5,340 nt of DNA from an uncultured Oscillospiraceae bacterium (GTDB lineage Bacteria > Bacillota > Clostridia > Oscillospirales > Oscillospiraceae), in contig CAKTZN010000131.1 of assembly GCA_934635545.1 (NCBI GenBank), forward strand, positions 1 through 5,340, written 5' to 3'. Position numbers and translations under genes: made by a program. Below the pieces are notes generated by a model that worked only from the letters and a program-made list of their open reading frames with translations, ran no database searches and was not told the DNA's origin. Position 1 is the stretch's first letter; every line of letters starts with the position of its first letter. Shown here one piece after another: positions 1 to 4,446 of this stretch.

Positions 1-1
1 C

Positions 2-349
2 GGCACCGCCACCATGACGGTGGTGGATCTGAGAGAAGAGGACATAGAACGCTGGGAAGATCAGGAGGACGGCACCAGCCGGCTGGCCCGGTATACGGTC
101 CATCTGCCCACCTATGAGTACACGGTGGACGGCAAGACCTACACCTATTCCAGCAACCAGGACTGGGGCAGCAGCAAGGGCGTGGGACGGCAGAAAACGG
201 GGTATTACGACCCCAAGCGGCCTGACCTGATCCGGGAGGACAAGCCCCGCAAGCCCCTGATCGGCGGCGGGATCTTCTTCGTGTTCGCGGCGTTCTGCCT
301 GGTGGCGGAGATCCTGCTGATCCGGGAAATGATCCTGTACGGACTATAA
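2..349 (+). CDS. DUF3592-like membrane protein, C-terminal part (5' end outside window)
   Basis: The frame is open from the window edge. The first ATG (base 14) has no Shine-Dalgarno sequence before it, so the true start almost certainly lies upstream and this is a 5'-truncated gene. Counting from that ATG, the visible part shows a soluble segment with YEYTVDGKTYTY (about residues 34-45) and a YYDPKRPDL motif (64-72), followed by a hydrophobic membrane segment at about 83-103 and a very short tail. An extracytoplasmic or cytoplasmic beta-rich stretch with 'Y-x-Y-x-V-D-G-K-x-Y' and 'Y-Y-D-P-x-x-P', next to a transmembrane helix, is the pattern of DUF3592 proteins, which normally have a membrane helix on each side. 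The function of that family is not known. The gene converges on the racemase gene and ends at a shared hairpin terminator 13 bases after its stop. The family call is from motif recall and is moderately sure; no function is claimed. Confidence 0.72.
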   Translation, partial: GTATMTVVDLREEDIERWEDQEDGTSRLARYTVHLPTYEYTVDGKTYTYSSNQDWGSSKGVGRQKTGYYDPKRPDLIREDKPRKPLIGGGIFFVFAAFCLVAEILLIREMILYGL

Positions 350-357
350 TTTCGTTC

Positions 358-394
358 AAAAAGCGCCGCGGACGGCTGTCCGCGGCGCTCTTTT
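358..394. terminator. Bidirectional rho-independent terminator between convergent genes
   Basis: A perfect 12-bp GC-rich stem (362-373 with 378-389) closes a GGCT loop. On the plus strand it is followed by CTTTTA, and on the minus strand by the complement of AAAAA (358-362), which gives a U-run in that direction too. It lies directly after the stop of the DUF3592-like gene (349) and directly after the stop of the racemase gene (393), so it can end both transcripts. Confidence 0.9.
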
Positions 395-1376
395 ATTCCT
401 CTGTATACCGGCGGGGAACGCTGGGGCTGGTCAGCACCAGGTCGTGGGGGATCACCGCCACGTCGCCGGGGCGGCAGCCAAGGCCCGTCACATCCACCAG
501 AGTGTGGGTCATGCCCGGCGGGCTGATGACCGGGACGCGAGTGCCGTTGATGGTGACCCAGCGCTTCCGCTGCTGCCAGCAAGCCCGGAGGCCACGGTAG
601 CGGTAGGTAAACGCGCCGTCCGCCGTGCCCACGGCCAGGACGGCGATCTCCGTATCCCGGCGCAGCAGGGCGTCGCCATAGCCCACCCGGTCGCCCTTCT
701 TCAGGCGGTGCACGGTGCATACGGCGGCCTGCAGCGTGGCCGCCGGGGTACCGCCGCCGATGCCGGTGAGGCCAGAGCCGATGCGCACCGCGTCCAGGCG
801 ATACTGGGGCACATCCGCCGTGTGGGTGGCGGCGATGTGGCGCAGCCCCACGGGGTAGCCGTCCAGCTCCAGCAGCACCCGGCTGAACCGGGCGAACTGC
901 GCCGGGGCGGCGGCGGGGCCGCGGAAGTGGGAATAGATGCCCTGCACCTTCACGTTGGGCAGGTCGAAGACCCGCTTCATGTCCGCTGTCTGCTCCGGCA
1001 GGAAGCCGAAGCGGCCGAAGCCGGTGTCCACCGCCAGGTGGATCCGGGCGTCCATATGCAGGGCGTCGATGGCCTGGGCCTGGGCCAGGCTCTCCACCGA
1101 CAGGATCACCCGCCGCTGGAGCAGGGCGCGCAGCAGCGCCGGATCGTGGACGCAGCTCATCAGCAGCAGCTCCGTGTCCGGCTGGGCAAGCTCCAGCGCC
1201 TCCTCCACGGCGGCGCAGGCGAACAGGGTGACGCCCTCCTTCGCCAGCAGCTCGCGGAGCTGCCGGGCACCCAGGCCGTAGCCGTTGCCCTTGAGAACGG
1301 GGATCACCCGGCCGGACGCGGCATAGCGCCGGTAGTTGGCCAGGACGGCCCCGGTATTGACGAGTAATTCTGCCAT
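393..1376 (-). CDS. alr: Alanine racemase-family PLP enzyme (divergent)
   Basis: This is a fold-type III PLP enzyme of 327 residues. Alanine racemase interconverts L- and D-alanine in the cytoplasm for peptidoglycan precursors. Visible signatures are VLKGNGYGLG with the presumed PLP lysine K29, DTGFGRFG (R122), SHF (H150), VRIG (R198), VGYGD with the presumed catalytic Tyr Y233, and a C-terminal beta domain with VNG/VDVT-like elements ending VPRRY. It is somewhat shorter than usual (about 360-390). Several family positions differ: HxxNS is HIAATH, and the usual CMDQ is GMTHT (M289, T290). Substrate and activity may therefore differ from classical Alr. The ATG at 1376 is chosen because AAAGGA lies 7 bases upstream; the upstream in-frame ATG at 1427 lies within the promoter region and would precede the likely transcription start. 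The gene stands alone and is divergent from the symporter unit. Membership in the family is sure; alanine as substrate is inferred. Confidence 0.88.
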   Translation of the reverse strand: MAELLVNTGAVLANYRRYAASGRVIPVLKGNGYGLGARQLRELLAKEGVTLFACAAVEEALELAQPDTELLLMSCVHDPALLRALLQRRVILSVESLAQAQAIDALHMDARIHLAVDTGFGRFGFLPEQTADMKRVFDLPNVKVQGIYSHFRGPAAAPAQFARFSRVLLELDGYPVGLRHIAATHTADVPQYRLDAVRIGSGLTGIGGGTPAATLQAAVCTVHRLKKGDRVGYGDALLRRDTEIAVLAVGTADGAFTYRYRGLRACWQQRKRWVTINGTRVPVISPPGMTHTLVDVTGLGCRPGDVAVIPHDLVLTSPSVPRRYTEE

Positions 1377-1383
1377 AATGGTT

Positions 1384-1389
1384 TCCTTT
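1384..1389 (-). promoter_or_regulatory. Ribosome binding site of the racemase gene
   Basis: On the minus strand AAAGGA lies 7 bases before the ATG at 1376. No comparable site precedes the longer in-frame start at 1427, so this site decides the start. Confidence 0.75.
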
Positions 1390-1418
1390 CGCGCAGGCTG
1401 CCTGTTCCGCTTTTTTCC

Positions 1419-1447
1419 AGCATACATGAGGCTGCCTCATTTGTCAA
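1419..1447 (-). promoter_or_regulatory. Sigma-A type promoter of the racemase gene
   Basis: Reading the minus strand, a perfect TTGACA (-35, bases 1447-1442) is followed by exactly 17 bases and TATGCT (-10, bases 1424-1419). The predicted transcript start is near 1412, leaving a leader of about 35 bases. A second TTGACA sits 8 bases further upstream (1455-1450) as part of a tandem 8-bp repeat, but its spacing to this -10 is too long (25 bases). Confidence 0.75.
1426..1440. promoter_or_regulatory. Palindromic operator candidate inside the racemase promoter spacer
   Basis: ATGAGGC-T-GCCTCAT is a perfect inverted repeat with 7-bp arms and a single central base. It lies wholly within the 17-base spacer between the -35 and -10 boxes, a place where a bound dimeric repressor would block RNA polymerase. 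Which regulator would bind is not known. Confidence 0.5.
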
Positions 1448-1458
1448 TCTGTCAATCT
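1443..1458. repeat. Tandem 8-bp direct repeat at the -35 region
   Basis: GTCAATCT occurs twice in a row (1443-1450 and 1451-1458). On the minus strand this duplicates the TTGACA -35 hexamer. It may be a chance duplication or a weak alternative site. Confidence 0.6.
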
Positions 1459-1631
1459 ATGGTAAAGACGCACGAGGACGGGAAAATGTTTCAGCCCTCC
1501 CCGACTTTTCGCCGTTTAGTATGGCAGAACGGATGCAGGAATATGCCGGGGCGGCGGGCGGTTCCGTTCCCGCGGCGTTCACGCCGCTGCTGCTCGTCAA
1601 AACAGCCAAAGCGATTTGTGCATTTCATAAA

Positions 1632-1660
1632 ATATGCATATCGCATATTGCATTATGCAA
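1632..1660. promoter_or_regulatory. Cluster of palindromes upstream of and over the -35 of the symporter promoter
   Basis: ATATGCATAT (1632-1641) is a perfect 10-bp palindrome. TTGCAT-T-ATGCAA (1648-1660) is a perfect inverted repeat with 6-bp arms. The short element GCAT recurs between and within them. The second palindrome covers the -35 box. These are operator candidates for the neighbouring GntR-family regulator, whose family binds as dimers to short palindromes; the assignment is inferred. Confidence 0.45.
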
Positions 1661-1676
1661 TCATCAGTGATATAGT
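1648..1676 (+). promoter_or_regulatory. Likely promoter of the symporter unit
   Basis: TTGCAT (1648-1653) is separated by 17 bases from TATAGT (1671-1676). The -10 box matches consensus at 5 of 6 positions and the -35 at only 3 of 6, which would fit a regulated promoter. The transcript would start near 1683 and carry a leader of about 105 bases. A palindrome GTGT-CC-ACAC (1675-1684) overlaps the start region. Confidence 0.55.
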
Positions 1677-1684
1677 GTCCACAC
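1675..1684. promoter_or_regulatory. Operator candidate GTGT-CC-ACAC at the transcription start
   Basis: This is a 10-bp perfect inverted repeat with a two-base centre, overlapping the end of the -10 box and the predicted start point. Its core TGT-NN-ACA is shared with the inverted repeat over the -35 box of the GntR gene (3642-3653). Such short cores occur by chance, so the assignment is tentative. Confidence 0.35.
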
Positions 1685-1688
1685 AACA

Positions 1689-1735
1689 GGTGCAAGAAAG
1701 GCTGTCGAAGGAGGGGCAGATACAGGCACCACCCC
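1689..1735 (+). other. Possible structured leader of the symporter mRNA
   Basis: GGTGC (1689-1693) can pair with GCACC (1726-1730), and CTGT (1702-1705) with ACAG (1722-1725), giving a two-part stem with an internal bulge. GGGG (1713-1716) could instead pair with CCCC (1732-1735), which overlaps the first arrangement spatially. There is no U-run typical of an attenuator terminator and no riboswitch class that I recognise. Confidence 0.25.
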
Positions 1736-1771
1736 GGAGCTCAGATGTGAAAACGAGAAACATAAAAACTT

Positions 1772-1779
1772 AGAGGAGG
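1772..1779 (+). promoter_or_regulatory. Strong ribosome binding site of the symporter gene
   Basis: AGAGGAGG lies 7 bases before the ATG at 1787. It is close to a full match to the anti-Shine-Dalgarno sequence and supports this start and high translation. Confidence 0.88.
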
Positions 1780-1786
1780 TTATCCC

Positions 1787-3046
1787 ATGCTGAAAAAGCT
1801 CATGTCAAAGCAAAAGCTGTATGTGCGTATCGCCATCGGCTTTGTGCTTGGTATCATTTTAGGTTTCATTCTTCCGGAGTTCTCTATCCAGATCAAGTTC
1901 ATCGGCGACGTCTATCTGAACATGCTGCGCATGATGATCATTCCCATTCTTATCTGCGCCATGGCGGACGGCATCTGCAATATCCCGGCCGGCTCCAATC
2001 TGAAGCGGCTCAGCCTGAAAACCGTCGCCACCTATGTGATCCAGTTCTTTGCCTGCGCGCTGTTCTCCTATCTGGTGGCCTATGTGCTGCAGCCGGGACG
2101 CGGCGTCGTGCTGACGGATGTGACCAGCCATGTGGAGGCCACCAGCTCCTCCTGGAGCATCAGCGACTTTCTGATGAGCGTATTCCCCTCCAACATCTTC
2201 CAGGCCATGTGCGACGGCGAGATCCTGCCCACCATCATCTTTGTGGCGGCGTTCTCCATCGCGGTGGTGGCAGGCGGCGAAAAGACAGCCAAGATCAAGA
2301 AGGGCGTGTCCGCCGTGTCCCACGCCAGGTTCACCGTGCTGGGCTATGTGATGGAGGTCTCCCCCATCGGTGTACTGTCCCTGATGGCCTACTCCATCGC
2401 GGAGTACGGCACCGCCATGTTCTCCGCCCTGGCCTCCTACATCATCGCATGCTGGGTGGCCTGCATCCTCTCCTTCATCTTCACCATGATGATCCCCCTG
2501 TGCCTCTATGCGAAAATGAACCCCCTGCACCTGCTGAAGGGTCTGGGCAAGGTGGCGCTGATGACGCTGTCCACCACCATCTCGGCCGCCTCTCTGCCGG
2601 AGACTCTGCGGGTCACCATCGAGGAATTCGGCGCCCCCAAGGGCATCAGTGAATTCACGCTGCCGCTGGGCTGCACGCTGAACATGACCGGCGGCGCCTG
2701 CGAATACAGTTGTTTGGTGTTTTTCGTGGCCAATATCTACGGCCTTGAGCTGAGTGTTCCCACCATGGTCATGATGATCCTGGTGTCCACCCTGATCAAC
2801 ATGGCGGCACCCGGTATGCCGGGCGGCGGCATCGTGCTGGGCGTGTCCTTCCTGTCCACCTTCGGCCTGCCCTTTGATATCATGGGCCCCATCGGCGCCA
2901 TCTACCGCATCATCGACATGATCTTCACCACCCAGAACACCTTCGGCAACATCGTGGCCAACCTGTTCATCTGCCGCAGCGAGAAGCAGTGGGACGGCAG
3001 CATGGTCCGGTATGGCAAGAAGAAGCTCAACACCCCGGCGGAATAA
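1787..3046 (+). CDS. Dicarboxylate/amino acid:cation symporter family protein (DAACS, GltPh fold) with altered ion sites
   Basis: This is a multi-spanning inner-membrane carrier of 419 residues, a usual length for the sodium:dicarboxylate symporter family, which imports acidic or neutral amino acids or dicarboxylates by an elevator mechanism. Family marks in order are a hydrophobic N-terminus (about 11-30), TM3 (about 76-101), an HP1-like serine/threonine stretch STTISAASLP (262-271), TM7 PLGCTLNMTGG (293-303), HP2 APGMPGGG (341-348), and TM8 IDMIFTTQNTFGN (376-388). Against GltPh as I recall it, NMDGT is NMTGG (Asp312 to T301), Asp405 is N388, Arg397 is F380, and Thr92/Ser93 are Q86/F87. These are sodium-site and substrate-carboxylate positions, so both coupling ion and substrate probably differ from glutamate/aspartate carriers. 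The gene is first in an operon with the prephenate dehydratase-like gene 15 bases downstream. Family assignment is firm; substrate is unknown. Confidence 0.9.
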   Translation: MLKKLMSKQKLYVRIAIGFVLGIILGFILPEFSIQIKFIGDVYLNMLRMMIIPILICAMADGICNIPAGSNLKRLSLKTVATYVIQFFACALFSYLVAYVLQPGRGVVLTDVTSHVEATSSSWSISDFLMSVFPSNIFQAMCDGEILPTIIFVAAFSIAVVAGGEKTAKIKKGVSAVSHARFTVLGYVMEVSPIGVLSLMAYSIAEYGTAMFSALASYIIACWVACILSFIFTMMIPLCLYAKMNPLHLLKGLGKVALMTLSTTISAASLPETLRVTIEEFGAPKGISEFTLPLGCTLNMTGGACEYSCLVFFVANIYGLELSVPTMVMMILVSTLINMAAPGMPGGGIVLGVSFLSTFGLPFDIMGPIGAIYRIIDMIFTTQNTFGNIVANLFICRSEKQWDGSMVRYGKKKLNTPAE

Positions 3047-3048
3047 AG

Positions 3049-3054
3049 AAAGGA
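3049..3054 (+). promoter_or_regulatory. Ribosome binding site of the prephenate dehydratase-like gene
   Basis: AAAGGA lies 7 bases before the ATG at 3062, in the 15-base gap after the symporter stop. It shows that the second gene is translated from the same transcript. Confidence 0.7.
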
Positions 3055-3061
3055 TTCAACT

Positions 3062-3621
3062 ATGATCGTTATCGGATATCAGGGAATGGAAAACAGCAAC
3101 AACAACACCGCGGCGGCATTGCTGGCGCAGAAGCTGGAAGGCCCCGCGGAGCTGCGTCCGCTGGTGTCCTCCCGCAATGTTGTGGCGGCGCTGCTGGCAG
3201 GTGAGATCGACTACGGCGTCATGGCCATCAGCACGGATGTGGCCGGTGAGGTGGCCGAGACCCGCGAGGCCCGGAAGGGCACGGCGCTGCGGCAACTGGA
3301 CGCCGTCAGCCTGGACATCCACCACTCCCTGTTCAAAAAGTCCCCGCAGATCGCCACGGAGAGCATCCGGACCATCGCCTCTCACCCGGAGGCCCTGCGC
3401 GAGTGTGTGGGAAATGTGGCCAAGTGCTGCCCGATGCCGCCGCCATGCCGGTGGGCGATACCGCGCTGGCAGCAAAAATGCTGCATGACGGCGAGCTGTC
3501 TGACGACACGGCGGTCCTGTGCAGCACCGCCGCGGGCCAGCAGCACGGCCTGTGCCTGATCCAGGAAAATATCGAGGATCTGGAGCACAACGGCACGACC
3601 TTCGCGCTGTTTACCCGCTGA
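3062..3621 (+). pseudogene. Small prephenate dehydratase-like domain protein, frame broken near base 3424
   Basis: The first frame (3062 to about 3424) encodes residues 1-121: an N-terminal GYQG segment, EIDYGVMAIS (about 48-57) and IASHPEALREC (106-115), which match the prephenate dehydratase fold (a type II periplasmic-binding-like fold). That frame then turns to non-family residues and stops at 3559. The rest of the domain continues in the -1 frame from base 3424 (VLPDAAA, then STAAGQQHGL and ENIEDLEHNGTTF) to the stop at 3621. Restoring one G in AAGTG gives a continuous 186-residue domain. There is no ACT regulatory domain. The usual PxENS motif reads MAISTD (54-59), and TRF reads TTF (179-181), so classical prephenate dehydratase activity is doubtful. 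Relatives without an ACT domain include BacA-type prephenate decarboxylases, but no assignment is made. The break may be a mutation or a sequencing or assembly error. It is co-transcribed with the symporter. Confidence 0.75.
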
Positions 3622-3641
3622 CGCTCTGCGGCCGGACATCG

Positions 3642-3653
3642 TTTGTTGACAAA
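3642..3653. promoter_or_regulatory. Operator candidate over the -35 box of the GntR gene
   Basis: TTTGT-TG-ACAAA is a perfect inverted repeat with 5-bp arms that includes the -35 hexamer. The TTGT-NN-ACAA form resembles the GT/AC-core palindromes bound by many FadR-type GntR regulators, which suggests autorepression. This is inferred from the position and symmetry only. Confidence 0.45.
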
Positions 3654-3674
3654 ACGCCGTTCATCCAGTATGAT
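3646..3674 (+). promoter_or_regulatory. Near-consensus sigma-A promoter of the GntR gene
   Basis: A perfect TTGACA (3646-3651), a 17-base spacer and TATGAT (3669-3674, 5 of 6) predict a start near 3681 and a leader of about 25 bases. I see no terminator between the preceding gene and this promoter, so read-through from the symporter unit is also possible. Confidence 0.85.
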
Positions 3675-3694
3675 GGAAACAGTTATTTTGAGAT

Positions 3695-3698
3695 GAGG
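3695..3698 (+). promoter_or_regulatory. Ribosome binding site deciding the GntR start
   Basis: GAGG lies 8 bases before the ATG at 3707. It is only 2 bases before the upstream in-frame TTG at 3701, which is too close, so ATG 3707 is preferred. Confidence 0.6.
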
Positions 3699-3706
3699 TT
3701 TTGTCT

Positions 3707-4366
3707 ATGTCTTTAAGCCGCTCCCTTTCGGATCAGATCTATGCCAAGCTGCGGGAACAGATTCTGTCCGGCAGTCTGCCCGCCGGTTCAAAATTGCTGC
3801 TGAAGGATATTCAGGAGCAGTTCTCCGTCAGCAGCACGCCCGCCCGGGATGCCATCAACCGGCTGGCGCAGGACCGTTTTGTGGAATACGCCGCCAACCA
3901 GGGCGCAAAGGTGATCGAGCTGACCGCCAAGGACATCCGTGAGCTGCTGGATCTGCGCTGCCTGTGCGACTGCTACGCGCTGGAGAAGATCATGCAGCTC
4001 TCCGACCGGAGCGAGGTGATCGCCGAGCTGGAGCGCTCTATCGCCCACCAGAAGCATTACCACGCGCTGGGCACCTATGAGGGCCACGAATACGGGGAGG
4101 TCTGCTATAACTTCCACGAGATACTGACGGCGCACTCCGGGAATTCCTGGCTGATGAACTGTGCCTCGCAGTACAATAGCCTCCTGTTTCTGGCGGATGC
4201 CCGGCAGAAGATCAACTCCTACCCGCAGGAGGCCATCGACGAGCACCAGGCGATCCTGGACGCCATCATCCAGGGGGATCTCGCGCTGGCAGTGGAGCGG
4301 CTGAAAAGCCATCGCGTCTGCGAGGAGACCCGCTTCCGCCTGGAGGATCGTCCCGCCAGCCTGTGA
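3707..4366 (+). CDS. GntR-family transcriptional regulator, FadR subfamily with FCD ligand domain
   Basis: This is a 219-residue cytoplasmic DNA-binding regulator, a normal length for the subfamily. Residues 6-72 form a winged helix: the IYAKLREQILSG start, the FSVSSTPARDAINRL recognition region (39-53) and the wing with NQGAKV (64-69). Residues of about 76-210 form an all-helical FCD domain that binds small carboxylates, often with a metal. Candidate metal ligands are H137 (in NFHEIL), H180 (DEHQAIL) and H202, with spacing like that of LldR-type proteins. The usual Asp four residues before the first His is C133 here. The gene has its own promoter with an inverted repeat over the -35 box, and it follows the symporter and prephenate dehydratase-like genes on the same strand, so it probably controls them and itself. 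The ligand is unknown, but would plausibly be the transported compound or a product of it. Start chosen at ATG 3707 by ribosome binding site spacing. Confidence 0.92.
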   Translation: MSLSRSLSDQIYAKLREQILSGSLPAGSKLLLKDIQEQFSVSSTPARDAINRLAQDRFVEYAANQGAKVIELTAKDIRELLDLRCLCDCYALEKIMQLSDRSEVIAELERSIAHQKHYHALGTYEGHEYGEVCYNFHEILTAHSGNSWLMNCASQYNSLLFLADARQKINSYPQEAIDEHQAILDAIIQGDLALAVERLKSHRVCEETRFRLEDRPASL

Positions 4367-4398
4367 AAAAACGTTATCCATTTTCCTCTTCTTACAAA

Positions 4399-4446
4399 GC
4401 AGAAGCTCTCTGCACACCTTCGGTGCAGAGAGCTTCTGTTCTTTTT
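4399..4446. terminator. Strong hairpin terminator between gntR and cysE
   Basis: A perfect 16-bp stem (4400-4415 with 4423-4438) closes a 7-base loop and is followed on the plus strand by TTCTTTTT, ending the gntR transcript. On the minus strand it lies just past the cysE stop and is followed by a weaker TTTGTAAG run, so it may also serve cysE. Confidence 0.88.

Larger units (their letters stand above)
1377..1786. other. Divergent intergenic region between racemase and symporter
   Basis: These 410 bases hold the leftward promoter with its palindrome (1419-1447), a rightward promoter with palindromes (1632-1684) and a leader with possible hairpins (1689-1735). Between about 1459 and 1630 I see no convincing gene. 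The open frame running through here has no start signal and no recognisable protein. A small hairpin GCGGCG-TTCA-CGCCGC (1572-1587) lacks a following U-run. The stretch from 1620 to 1680 is clearly more AT-rich than the genes on either side, as expected for a promoter. Confidence 0.7.

Noticed and set aside
444..1367. Plus-strand frame of 307 codons opposite the racemase
   Set aside because: It is antisense to a gene with clear motifs. Its composition is rich in His, Gln, Ala and Gly, without domain signals and without a ribosome binding site.
205..1440. Long minus-strand frame of 411 codons overlapping the racemase
   Set aside because: It is proline-, glycine- and arginine-rich without family motifs, and it lies in another frame of the clear racemase gene. 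High GC at third positions creates such open frames.
1572..1587. Hairpin GCGGCG-TTCA-CGCCGC as a terminator
   Set aside because: The stem is short and there is no U-run on either side, so it is not a convincing terminator.
1336..1773. Plus-strand frame of 145 codons across the intergenic region
   Set aside because: It begins inside the racemase gene, runs through two promoters, shows no recognisable domain and has no start signal. Only its last codons could form a tiny leader frame, treated separately.
1683..1786. Known riboswitch or T-box in the symporter leader
   Set aside because: The leader is only about 105 bases, and no T-box sequence, antiterminator or known riboswitch core was recognised.
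1859..2530. Minus-strand frame of 223 codons opposite the symporter
   Set aside because: His-, Gly- and Asp-rich antisense product typical of the complement of a hydrophobic membrane protein gene.
3415..3430. Programmed ribosomal frameshift in the prephenate dehydratase-like gene
   Set aside because: No slippery heptamer at the shift point and no clear downstream pseudoknot or internal Shine-Dalgarno; a single-base loss explains it more simply.
3788..4417. Minus-strand frame of 209 codons opposite gntR
   Set aside because: It overlaps a complete GntR gene and starts within the terminator region. No motif is seen.
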